A DNA stretch of 28,050 nucleotides. Source: CALXVA01 sp964587175 (GTDB taxonomy: Bacteria > Bacillota > Clostridia > TANB77 > CAG-508). Each line of letters starts with the position of its first letter. Within the stretch, counting starts at the first letter, position 1. Shown piece by piece: positions 16,182 to 23,161 of this stretch. A program made the translations under genes and the position numbers. The notes under the pieces were generated by a model. That model had not been told where the DNA came from. It saw only the letters and a list, made by a program, of their open reading frames with translations, and ran no database searches. The stretch spans positions 1 to 28,050 of the forward strand of contig CAZPKK010000015.1 of the NCBI GenBank assembly GCA_964587175.1, in the 5' to 3' direction.

Positions 16182-18413
16182 TCACTTCACAATCACTTTT
16201 GTTCCTTCATAAATTTCTATTCCTTCAATAGGTATCTGACTTGTTACTATCCTATCAGAAATGCTCTCTTCAGTTTCTTCATAACTAATCCCTAATCCAA
16301 TCTCTTCTAAAGTCTTTTTAGCTTCAGATACTGTCATTCCTACTACATTTGGCACTTCTACCTCTTCTCTTATATCATCTTCTGTAAGATTATCTTGTTC
16401 AATTTCTAAATATGGTAAAACTTCCCCTAAAACTTGAGAGGCAATTGGTGCTGCCACTCCACCTCCTTGATGTCCTCCTTCTCCTGTTGGGTTATATAAA
16501 GTTATTAATATAACAACTTCTGGATCCGATATGGGTGCTACCCCAACAAATGACGTAACATATTTACCCGTATTTACTCCATCTTCTGATGTACCTGTTT
16601 TTCCTCCAATAGAATATCCTGCTACTTGTGCATTCTTTCCAGTTCCTTCTGCCACAACTGACTCCATCATACTTAAAACACTTTCTGCAGTTTCTGTAGA
16701 AAGTACTCCTTCAGTTTCTTCTACCGGAATATCTGTCACTTCACCTGTCTGACTATCTATTATTTGCTTTACAACACGTGGTTTTACATATGTGCCTTTA
16801 TTTGCAATTGTACTTACTGCTGTTATCATTTGTATTGGAGTTATTTCGAATCTTTGCCCAAAAGATATTGTTGCAAGTTCAATTGCTCCCACATTTTCCT
16901 CGCTCAAAAAAATACTTCCTGCTTCACCAGGCAAATCAATACCTGTTCTTTTTAACAAACCAAACTTTTCAAGATACTCATAATATTTACTTACACCTAT
17001 TTCCTGCCCTAATCCAATAAATACAGGATTACAGGAGTTCATAAGTGCCTCTCTTAAACTCTCAGAGCCATGTGGATTATAATATCTCCAACAACTGATT
17101 CTAACTCCTGCTATTGTAATTCCACCTGTACATGTAAACTCTCCTTCTCTATCAGTTGTAGTTATTCCTTCTTCTAATGCTGCTGACGCAGTAATTAGCT
17201 TAAAGGTAGAACCCGGTTCATATGTATCTGCTACCGCTTTGTTTCTCCAAACCTTTTGCATTTCTGCGATTTGTTCACTTTCAGACAAACTATCCCAAGT
17301 AGATTTTAGTTCTTCTATTGTAGTTTCATATGGCTCATTTAAATTATAATCTGGATATCCTGCCATTGCCAAAATATCTCCAGTTTTTGGATTCATTATG
17401 ATAATGTTTCCACCATCTGTACACTCATTATCTATACATGCTTCTTCCAAATATTTTTCCGCAATTCCTTGAATTGTAGCATCAATAGTTAATACTAAAT
17501 CATTTCCATCAATAGCCTCAGTATAATATTCACTTTCTCCTTCTATTTCACCACCATTTGCATCAGTTATTTTACTAATACTACCTTTCTCACCTTGCAA
17601 TTCTTCTTCATATATGGCTTCTATTCCATCTAATCCTTGATTATCAGATCCACAAAATCCTATTACTTGTGAAGCTAAACTATTATATGGATAATACCTT
17701 TTCGTATCTTCGTCTATGTTTATTCCCCCACTTATATTATTAGCCTCCATCCAAACTCTTAGTTCATCTGCCTTTTCTTTTTCCACTTTGCTTACAATTG
17801 TTTCAATAGATGTGTTTTTACTTACTTTCTTTAATACTGTCTCATAGTCCAATTCAAATATATTGGAAAGAGCTTCAGCAACCTTTTCTTTATCCTCATT
17901 TGAAATGTTGTTTGGATTAACTGTTATAGTATTAACTGTACTACTTACAGCTAAAATAGTTGTTCCTGTTGCATCATATATTGTTCCTCTTCTAGGATTT
18001 ACTGCCCTATCCATACTTTGTTGTGCATAGGCCATTTGCTTTAATTCATCTCCCATTACAAATTGTATCCAGCCAATTCTTACTATAAATAAACTTGATA
18101 TTAATACAACTACTATCATCCAGACTTTCATTCTTTTTCGTCTACTGATTTCACCATATTTTTCTTCTGGTTTATTTTTTTCTTTTTTTCTTTCTTTCTT
18201 AAACTTTTTATTCTGCTCTCTTTCTATTTTCTTTTTTAACTTTTCGATGTTTTCCTCTTTCTCTTCCTTTTTTATCTTTTTTATTTTCATTATTCTTTTT
18301 TTATTAAATCTTGATTCTGTGCTATTTTTTCTGTTTTGTTTTATATTTTTGGGGATTGTTGTCTTCCTACTCTTTTTTCCTCTGTTCTCCTTTCTTCCAA
18401 AAATATTATTCAT
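16182..18413 (-). CDS. spoVD: Class B penicillin-binding protein, SpoVD/FtsI type, one PASTA domain
   Basis: Septal or spore-wall transpeptidase that cross-links peptidoglycan with its SEDS partner. Order: a very basic cytoplasmic N-terminus of about 95 residues rich in Lys/Arg/Glu, one transmembrane helix (about 96-118), dimerisation domain (NPRRGTIYDATG, DEDTKRYYPYNSLASQVIGF), transpeptidase domain with the nucleophile Ser402 in EPGSTFK, the SCN triad motif in LMNSCNP, and KTGTSED, then one C-terminal PASTA domain (PNVVGMTVSEAKKTLEEIG). I choose ATG 18413 as start because AAAGGA lies 7 bases upstream; the TTG at 18467 that opens the frame has no ribosome binding site. It sits in the normal dcw slot between ftsL and murE. 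A close paralogue lies at 24971-27316. Confidence 0.93.
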   Translation of the reverse strand: MNNIFGRKENRGKKSRKTTIPKNIKQNRKNSTESRFNKKRIMKIKKIKKEEKEENIEKLKKKIEREQNKKFKKERKKEKNKPEEKYGEISRRKRMKVWMIVVVLISSLFIVRIGWIQFVMGDELKQMAYAQQSMDRAVNPRRGTIYDATGTTILAVSSTVNTITVNPNNISNEDKEKVAEALSNIFELDYETVLKKVSKNTSIETIVSKVEKEKADELRVWMEANNISGGINIDEDTKRYYPYNSLASQVIGFCGSDNQGLDGIEAIYEEELQGEKGSISKITDANGGEIEGESEYYTEAIDGNDLVLTIDATIQGIAEKYLEEACIDNECTDGGNIIIMNPKTGDILAMAGYPDYNLNEPYETTIEELKSTWDSLSESEQIAEMQKVWRNKAVADTYEPGSTFKLITASAALEEGITTTDREGEFTCTGGITIAGVRISCWRYYNPHGSESLREALMNSCNPVFIGLGQEIGVSKYYEYLEKFGLLKRTGIDLPGEAGSIFLSEENVGAIELATISFGQRFEITPIQMITAVSTIANKGTYVKPRVVKQIIDSQTGEVTDIPVEETEGVLSTETAESVLSMMESVVAEGTGKNAQVAGYSIGGKTGTSEDGVNTGKYVTSFVGVAPISDPEVVILITLYNPTGEGGHQGGGVAAPIASQVLGEVLPYLEIEQDNLTEDDIREEVEVPNVVGMTVSEAKKTLEEIGLGISYEETEESISDRIVTSQIPIEGIEIYEGTKVIVK

Positions 18414-18504
18414 ACTGTTTTCCTTTCTTCCCACTCTACTTGATTTTCTTAAATTAATTGTATTCAAATAAAATAAAAAAAGACTAAAATATTTACTTTA
18501 ACAA

Positions 18505-18533
18505 AAAATAAAGAGATAGATTAAATCTATCTC
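18505..18533 (-). terminator. Intrinsic terminator after the ftsL-like gene
   Basis: GAGATAGAT (18513-18521) and ATCTATCTC (18525-18533) form a perfect 9-bp stem with a 3-base loop, followed on the minus strand by TTTATTTTTTG. It lies between the ftsL-like gene and spoVD, inside the cluster, and would separate or attenuate transcription there. Confidence 0.78.
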
Positions 18534-18568
18534 AATTGTCTTTAAATTGTAATTTCAAATCTTAGTGT

Positions 18569-19075
18569 TTATTTTCCTAATAATGTATTCAATATCTTAT
18601 CAAACCAATTTTGACTATCTTCCATTATTACTTCTTCGCTTGCAGTCTCTACATAATCTTGCTTATCTAAACTTACATATATTTTTTGACTACTATCTAA
18701 TTTTTGCATTCCAAGCCTTTCTGTTGCAAGTTCTTCTATGTTAGACAAATTCAAACTATTCTCTAGATTTACTTGTAATTGTTCATTTTGTTTTTCTATT
18801 GCTGACAAACTAGCTTTTAAAGTTTCATTTTCATTAAAACTTTCATTTATTAGTGAATTTCTATAACTTATGACAAATAGACCTGCAAATATTATAAAAA
18901 TATATATAACTGTTTTTATGTTTCCTTTAGTCTGTGCATTTTGATTTGTTTTTTTTGCTTTTTTCATGACTGTTGATGATTTTTTCTTATATGGTTCTTG
19001 TATTGGTTCATATTTAGGCTCTAACTTTCGAGGACTAGTTTCATATTGGTATCTATCATACCTATAATTTGCCAT
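18569..19075 (-). CDS. ftsL: FtsL-like septum formation protein
   Basis: A 168-residue single-pass membrane protein: a Tyr/Arg/Lys-rich cytoplasmic tail (1-50), a transmembrane helix at about 53-71 (TVIYIFIIFAGLFVIS), then an extracytoplasmic coiled coil with regularly spaced hydrophobics and the ELATERLGM signature seen at the end of the FtsL/DivIC zipper. FtsL binds DivIC/FtsB and activates the septal SEDS-PBP pair. The tail after the zipper (about 40 residues, acidic) is longer than in B. subtilis FtsL (117 residues). The position between rsmH and spoVD is the canonical ftsL slot. Start ATG 19075 has AAGG 6 bases upstream. The sequence is weakly conserved, so the call depends on architecture and position. 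Confidence 0.85.
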   Translation of the reverse strand: MANYRYDRYQYETSPRKLEPKYEPIQEPYKKKSSTVMKKAKKTNQNAQTKGNIKTVIYIFIIFAGLFVISYRNSLINESFNENETLKASLSAIEKQNEQLQVNLENSLNLSNIEELATERLGMQKLDSSQKIYVSLDKQDYVETASEEVIMEDSQNWFDKILNTLLGK

Positions 19076-19135
19076 AAGTTACCTTCACCTCTTTTCCATT
19101 GTTTTTTATTTATTACAATTCAATAATATTGCAAG

Positions 19136-20078
19136 TTATAACTTTTTCTCTCTTCTTTCAAAAATTCTAAGCTTAGCACTTTTACTTCTAGAATTTTCCT
19201 TTTGTTCTTTCATACTTGGAAGAATTGGTTTTTTAGTTATAGTTTTTCCATAAGACACATAGTTACATATGCAATATGGTAAATCTTTGGGACAAGTACA
19301 TTTTCCTTGTGCATCTATAAAAGCTTCTTTTACCGCTCTATCTTCTAAAGAATGAAAAGTAATAACAGCCAATCTTCCACCTTCTTTTAATAATTGTATT
19401 GAATCTAAAATTGTATTATAAAGTGGTTTTATTTCGTTATTTACTTCTATTCTAATTGCTTGAAATGTCCTCTTAGCAGGATGTCCATCTTTTTGTTTTG
19501 ATTTTGGAATAGATTTTTCTATAACATTTACTAATTCTCCTGTAGTTTCTATCTTTTTTACTTCCCTTTGCTTGCATATATTTTTTGCAATATTTCTAGA
19601 AAACTTTTCTTCACCATATTCATAAATAATATCTGCCAATCTTTCTTCTGTATATTCATTTATCACTTTTTCTGCTGTAAGTTCTTGGGATTTATCCATT
19701 CTCATATCTAATCTAGCATTTTCAATATAGCTAAATCCTCTAGATTTCTCATCTAATTGATATGATGACACTCCTAAATCTAGTAGAATCCCATCAACTT
19801 TTTCTATATCGATATTTTGTAATAATTCTTTTATTTCATCATGATTTCCATGTATATATTTAACATTATTGTAATTTTTTAGTTTTTCTTTTGCTGCTTT
19901 TAATGCCTCTTCGTCTCTATCAATCCCAATTAGTAAACCATTTTTAGACAGCCTTTTTATTATTTCTTCACTATGACCTGCTCCTCCGAATTGTCCCATC
20001 CACATATATTCCATTCGGAAGTATATGTAATCCTTCTATACATTCATTTAATAAAACAGGTCTATGTTTAAATTCCAA
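19136..20078 (-). CDS. rsmH: 16S rRNA (cytosine1402-N4)-methyltransferase RsmH, split by a +1 frameshift
   Basis: SAM-dependent methyltransferase of C1402 in the 16S rRNA P site. The frame opening at 20014 starts with MEYMWMGQF, which is not an RsmH N-terminus. The real N-terminus lies upstream in another frame: TTG 20078, with GAGGTG about 7 bases before it, gives EFKHRPVLLNECIEGLHILPNGIYVDGT, then a shift by one base joins it to GGAGHSEEIIKRL. The span is 943 bases, 3 x 314 + 1, giving 313 residues, a normal length. The extra base is at about 19988: ACA ATT, C, GGA GGA GCA. Unshifted, the ribosome would reach TAG six codons after ATT. Downstream motifs are intact: LLDLGVSSYQLDEKSRGFSY, LDMRMD, FQAIRIEVN and VITFHSLEDRAVK. 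It lies 60 bases before the ftsL-like gene. Confidence 0.9.
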
Positions 20079-20139
20079 TTATTACACCTCAATATTTTAT
20101 ACACTTTATACTGTGTTATTGTAGCACTTACAGGTTTTT

Positions 20140-20214
20140 AAACGAAACACACGTTTCGTTTTTTCCCTTTATAGCACAAGCAGTTGGTATAAAAATATAC
20201 CAACTGTATGCTAT
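20140..20214 (-). other. Two strong hairpins upstream of rsmH
   Basis: Stem 1: a perfect 9-bp stem AAACGAAAC / GTTTCGTTT (20140-20148 and 20153-20161), loop ACAC, with a T-rich tail on the plus strand only. Stem 2: a perfect 11-bp stem (20181-20191 and 20196-20206) with an AAAA loop on the plus strand (UUUU in the minus-strand transcript), extended by ATAGCA/TGCTAT arms at 20171-20176 and 20209-20214. Both lie in the transcript between mraZ and rsmH. They may be attenuators or processing sites; I see no classic U tract on the minus strand. Confidence 0.55.
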
Positions 20215-20246
20215 CTTTCAAATTACTTAGCTTATAGTAATTTTTT

Positions 20247-20560
20247 TCTCTTGTTTTTTAATTCTTTTGTTTTTTATATTATCTTTTGTGAATATTTATG
20301 TATAAACAATCAACATTTTATCTTTTGAGAATTAAAACATCTTTTGTTCTATAACTATTTTATCTTAAGTCTTACATTATTTATCTTTTGTTTGATTTGT
20401 CTTTTGTAAAATTTTTGTATTAATTATTTACTTTTTTCTTTTGTTTACTTTATTTAATTTTTCTTTAGTATTATTCCATCTTTTGTTTATTACGCTTTTA
20501 TCTTTTGTTATACAAATGAGGATTAAAAATCTTTTGTATCTTTGTATCTTATCTTTAGTT
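20247..20560 (-). repeat. Array of about 15 ACAAAAGA-type motifs between mraZ and rsmH
   Basis: On the plus strand TCTTTTGT occurs exactly nine times, starting at 20263, 20282, 20340, 20384, 20400, 20437, 20479, 20501 and 20530. One- or two-base variants start at 20247, 20321, 20363, 20462, 20539 and 20552. In the dcw transcript the motif reads ACAAAAGA, usually as ACAAAAGAU. Most spacings are 16-25 bases, with two gaps of 37-39 that look like skipped positions. Sequences between the motifs are not alike, so this is not an ordinary tandem repeat. Spacings are not multiples of three and no ORF spans them. It could be a multisite binding array on DNA or RNA. Confidence 0.75.
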
Positions 20561-20581
20561 TATATATAAACTTTTTTAAAG

Positions 20582-21013
20582 TTATATACCAAGCATTGTC
20601 ATATTCTCTGCTATTTCATCAGCTGAGATATTTTCTTCACTATTGTATAATTTCCATTTATCTTTGTTCCAGATTTCAATTCTAGTACCAACACCTATTA
20701 TTACTGCCTCTTTTTCCATATTAGCATATTCTCTTAAGTTACTAGCAATAAGAAATCTTCCCTGTTTATCTATTTCACATTCTATCGCTCCAGATAAGAA
20801 GAATCTTACGAAATCTCTTGCATTTTTATTTGTAAGTGGAAGTGTTTTTAATTTTTCTTCAAAGTTTGTCCATTCATTTTGCGAGAACCCAAACAAGCAC
20901 CCATCAAGTCCTTTTGTTATTATGAACTTTTCACCTATGTCTTCTCTAATTTTTGCTGGCATTATTAATCTACCTTTTGTATCTAGAGAATGTTCATATT
21001 CACCAATAAGCAC
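20582..21013 (-). CDS. mraZ: Transcriptional regulator MraZ
   Basis: MraZ is a ring-forming AbrB-fold DNA-binding protein that represses its own dcw operon. 143 residues with the two duplicated halves visible: DTKGRLIMPAKIRE at about 11-24 and DKQGRFLIASNLRE at about 82-95, both variants of the DxKGR motif. The start is GTG 21013 with GAGGTG 7 bases upstream. It is the first gene of the cluster. Its promoter (21074-21102) and three MraZ boxes (21041-21067) are directly upstream, so autoregulation is well supported. Unusually, rsmH does not follow directly but after about 500 bases of repeats and hairpins. Confidence 0.97.
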   Translation of the reverse strand: MLIGEYEHSLDTKGRLIMPAKIREDIGEKFIITKGLDGCLFGFSQNEWTNFEEKLKTLPLTNKNARDFVRFFLSGAIECEIDKQGRFLIASNLREYANMEKEAVIIGVGTRIEIWNKDKWKLYNSEENISADEIAENMTMLGI

Positions 21014-21040
21014 TTTGTTTCACCTCGCTCCATTTTTTAA

Positions 21041-21067
21041 CCACTTTCTACCACTTTACTCCACTTC
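21041..21067 (-). promoter_or_regulatory. MraZ operator: three direct repeats
   Basis: On the minus strand GAAGTGG, AAAGTGG and AAAGTGG start exactly 10 bases apart (21061-21067, 21051-21057, 21041-21047). A degenerate fourth, AAAATGG, lies at 21030-21036. AAAGTG-type direct repeats with 3-4 base spacers are the known MraZ binding sites in Firmicutes and Mollicutes. They occupy about +1 to +27 of the transcript. Confidence 0.88.
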
Positions 21068-21073
21068 GATTTC

Positions 21074-21102
21074 ATTTTAATACAAGTACTAGGAAAATGC
21101 AA
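21074..21102 (-). promoter_or_regulatory. Promoter of the dcw cluster (PmraZ)
   Basis: On the minus strand TTGCAT (21097-21102), 17 bases, TAAAAT (21074-21079). The predicted transcription start is near 21067, at the edge of the MraZ boxes. Confidence 0.8.
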
Positions 21103-21296
21103 GTGTTTTTTATGATTTTTTTAAATTTTTTTATTTATTTTTCAATAATTTTAACTACAATGTTTTGCTGACGCTTGCTACTCTAGTGTTTCTACGTTTT
21201 TGTAGAAACACATTTATATAGCTAAATTTTTGAAGCAACATTGAAATACATGTCACACACTTCTCTTAGTCAGGCTTTATTGTAACTTTGCTATAA
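21103..21296. other. Intergenic region upstream of the mraZ promoter
   Basis: No gene is seen. A very AT-rich tract at 21103-21165 could act as an UP-type element of the mraZ promoter. A perfect 10-bp hairpin GTGTTTCTAC / GTAGAAACAC lies at 21186-21211, without a U tract on either strand. Confidence 0.45.
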
Positions 21297-21333
21297 ACAA
21301 AAAAATTCGTAGTAAACATTTTAACTACGAATT
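21297..21333 (-). terminator. Intrinsic terminator of the M15 peptidase gene
   Basis: AATTCGTAGT (21304-21313) pairs perfectly with ACTACGAATT (21324-21333), followed on the minus strand by seven T. It lies 18 bases after the stop codon. Confidence 0.9.
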
Positions 21334-21350
21334 AATCATTTTTTCTGTTT

Positions 21351-22031
21351 TTAATCAATTGTAGTACTTGTTCTACCCGTACCCACAACTGCTTCTTGTA
21401 ATGCTCTCCATGTATTGCAACCTATTATTCCATCTGACGTTAAACCTACTGATGATTGATATCTTTTAACTGCACTTTGTGTTGCTGAACCAAAAATCCC
21501 ATCTAGTCCCCCTGTAGTATATCCAAGTGTATTTAAGTCATCTTGGGCAATTAGCACATAATTGCTCAAACTACCTCTTTTTAGTTGTGGATATCCACCA
21601 CTGGAACAGGCTGCCGAACCAAATCTTTTATCAAAATGTACCCATGTTGGTGTAAGTGATATTGGCTCCACATATGACCATATCCCAGAATTATTTGCAG
21701 AATTCCATAATGTTCTTCTTTGTGCACTAGAAAGTCTCTGTCCTACATCAAATGCGGTACCAGCATAGTGTTGACTTTGGTTTCCGTGTCCACCTTCCCA
21801 AGGCCTTTTAAATGCAAAACCTACTGGAATAGCAGAGCCATAAGTATATCTTTGACTATTCCAACTTTGCATAGTCCTTTTAGTTGTCCATAAAGTAGAT
21901 GAATTACTTGACCCCCTAAATTCCCTTACTCTTAAAGTTCCGTTTGTATTATATGGCATTGGTTCGTCTTCTCCTCTGTAATATACTTCAATTCTATCAG
22001 TATCATTATTAAAAACAATTATCTTTGCCAT
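21351..22031 (-). CDS. M15-type (VanY/endolysin-like) zinc peptidase with peptidoglycan-binding domain
   Basis: 226 residues. The N-terminal two thirds carry the M15 zinc motif SxHxxGxAxD as SQHYAGTAFD (His88, Asp95) and the second part WVHFDKR (His132), so a D,D- or L,D-type carboxypeptidase or endopeptidase acting on wall peptides is likely. Residues about 159-213 form a PG_binding_1 domain (LNTLGYTTGGLDGIFGSATQSAVKRYQ and the following GIIGCNTW). There is no signal peptide or membrane helix, which is unusual for a housekeeping wall enzyme but usual for phage endolysins, spore or mother-cell enzymes released on lysis, or proteins exported by another route. Start ATG 22031 has GGAGG 5 bases upstream. 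It is divergent from the Fic gene and ends in its own terminator. Confidence 0.85.
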   Translation of the reverse strand: MAKIIVFNNDTDRIEVYYRGEDEPMPYNTNGTLRVREFRGSSNSSTLWTTKRTMQSWNSQRYTYGSAIPVGFAFKRPWEGGHGNQSQHYAGTAFDVGQRLSSAQRRTLWNSANNSGIWSYVEPISLTPTWVHFDKRFGSAACSSGGYPQLKRGSLSNYVLIAQDDLNTLGYTTGGLDGIFGSATQSAVKRYQSSVGLTSDGIIGCNTWRALQEAVVGTGRTSTTID

Positions 22032-22128
22032 TTAAACCTCCAAAAATATATTTATTACTATACTATGTAATCAACTATTTTTTGTTACATATTTTTTATA
22101 AAACATCTATAATTTTATAAACTTATGA

Positions 22129-22134
22129 TATAAT
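22129..22134 (+). promoter_or_regulatory. Candidate -10 box of the Fic gene
   Basis: TATAAT 30 bases upstream of the Fic start codon. No clear -35 was found at 16-18 bases. Confidence 0.4.
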
Positions 22135-22163
22135 AAAATTGTTACTTTCAGTAGGAGGATTAT

Positions 22164-22772
22164 ATGGAGAAAGATATTTATGAAAACAGAAACTCAAATT
22201 ACTGTTATGAAAATTCAAACACTCTAATCAATAAATTAGATATAAAAGATCCTGCTTTATTACAAAAATATGAAGCTAAAATTACTGCTGCTAAGTTGCT
22301 TGCTCTTCGTAAAAAGGGCATTATAGGCAATTTTGATATTAAACATATTAAAGATATCCATATTTTTCTATTTGAAGATATCTATCCCTTTGCTGGAAAG
22401 TTCAGAACAGAAAATATTGGAAAAGGTGCTTTTAGATTTGCTGAATGGGAATATATAGAGCCAGAACTTGAAAAATTATTAAATCAATTAAAAGAAGAAA
22501 ATTATCTTTCTGGCTATTCTAAAGAAAAAATCTCAGAAAGACTTGCCTACTATTTATCTGAGCTAAATGTATTACACCCATATCGTGAAGGAAATGGTAG
22601 AACCATTAGAGAATTTATTAGAGAATTAGCATTAAAGAATGGATATGTTTTAAACTTAAGTAAAGCAAATCCAAAAGATTTTCTTAATGCAAGTATCAAA
22701 TCAATCGTAGATACAAGTGATTTGACAAGATTGTTCTTCTCTTGTTTAGAGCAAAAACAAATTCATTCTTAA
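22164..22772 (+). CDS. Fic/Fido-domain protein, class I (FicT/VbhT-like) AMP transferase
   Basis: 202-residue Fic domain that transfers AMP, or another nucleotide moiety, to hydroxyl groups of target proteins; related class I toxins AMPylate topoisomerases. The N-terminal NTLINKLDIKDPALLQKYE matches the start of stand-alone Fic toxins. The active-site loop HPYREGNGRTIREF (catalytic His138) is intact, preceded by YPFAGKFRTENIGKGAFRFAEWEYI, the flap that positions targets. No inhibitory (S/T)xxxE(G/N) helix is seen within the protein, so regulation by a separate antitoxin is expected; a VbhA-like gene lies 208 bases downstream. Start ATG has AGGAGG 6 bases upstream. It is one of only two plus-strand genes in the window, which suggests insertion of a small module. 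Confidence 0.93.
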   Translation: MEKDIYENRNSNYCYENSNTLINKLDIKDPALLQKYEAKITAAKLLALRKKGIIGNFDIKHIKDIHIFLFEDIYPFAGKFRTENIGKGAFRFAEWEYIEPELEKLLNQLKEENYLSGYSKEKISERLAYYLSELNVLHPYREGNGRTIREFIRELALKNGYVLNLSKANPKDFLNASIKSIVDTSDLTRLFFSCLEQKQIHS

Positions 22773-22865
22773 TAAATACTAGTAAATTATATTATTTTTC
22801 GTAAATAATTCAGATAAGCAATATCAAAAATTTTAAAATCCCAAGAAGATTTTGCTTGATTTTAC

Positions 22866-22894
22866 TGGACTTTTCGACGTTTTTATGGTATAAT
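22866..22894 (+). promoter_or_regulatory. Promoter of the VbhA-like gene
   Basis: TGGACT (22866-22871), 17 bases, TATAAT (22889-22894), with TGG before the -10 as in extended -10 promoters. The spacer contains TTCGACG (22873-22879), one mismatch from a reverse Spo0A box. The leader would be about 80 bases. Confidence 0.6.
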
Positions 22895-22980
22895 AAATAT
22901 GTGGGTTGTCTTAAATTAAAAACATTTTTTATTAACAATTATCTCTAATATACCCACTAAGATTTCAGGAGGATAAGAAA

Positions 22981-23148
22981 ATGTTTAATGAAGATATTTT
23001 TAATTTTGATATAAATAATATAAAAAATGATTTAGCAATTGAAGGAATGGCAATTTCAGATGAAGACATAAACTTATTCAAACAATTTGCTAATGATGAA
23101 ATTGATATGCCAAATTTAATTCAAACAATAAAAAATGAAATATTGTAA
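22981..23148 (+). CDS. VbhA-like antitoxin, probable inhibitor of the Fic protein
   Basis: 55 residues, acidic, with AGGAGG 8 bases before the ATG and a promoter upstream. The middle reads NDLAIEGMAISDEDINLFKQ followed by FANDEIDMPNLIQTIKNEI. This matches the plan of VbhA-type antitoxins: an inhibitory helix ending in E-G, then P/S-E-E and a second helical part ending in a G/D-E-(I/L) segment. The inhibitory motif (S/T)xxxE(G/N) is present as DLAIEG, with Asp where Ser or Thr is normal; the Glu that blocks ATP binding and the Gly are kept. The usual order is antitoxin before toxin; here it follows the Fic gene after 208 bases and has its own promoter. The family assignment is by eye from a short protein. 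Confidence 0.7.
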   Translation: MFNEDIFNFDINNIKNDLAIEGMAISDEDINLFKQFANDEIDMPNLIQTIKNEIL

Positions 23149-23161
23149 TTGTATAAAGCTC

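Noticed and set aside
18414..18467. TTG start of the spoVD-like gene
   Set aside because: No Shine-Dalgarno precedes it, while the ATG at 18413 has AAAGGA at the right distance.
20515..20570. Short plus-strand frame MRIKNLLYL... in the motif array
   Set aside because: It is 17 codons with no ribosome binding site, in a low-complexity AT-rich region; chance is the best explanation.
21186..21211. Perfect 10-bp hairpin as a terminator
   Set aside because: Neither strand has a U tract after the stem, and the M15 gene already has a better terminator at 21297-21333.
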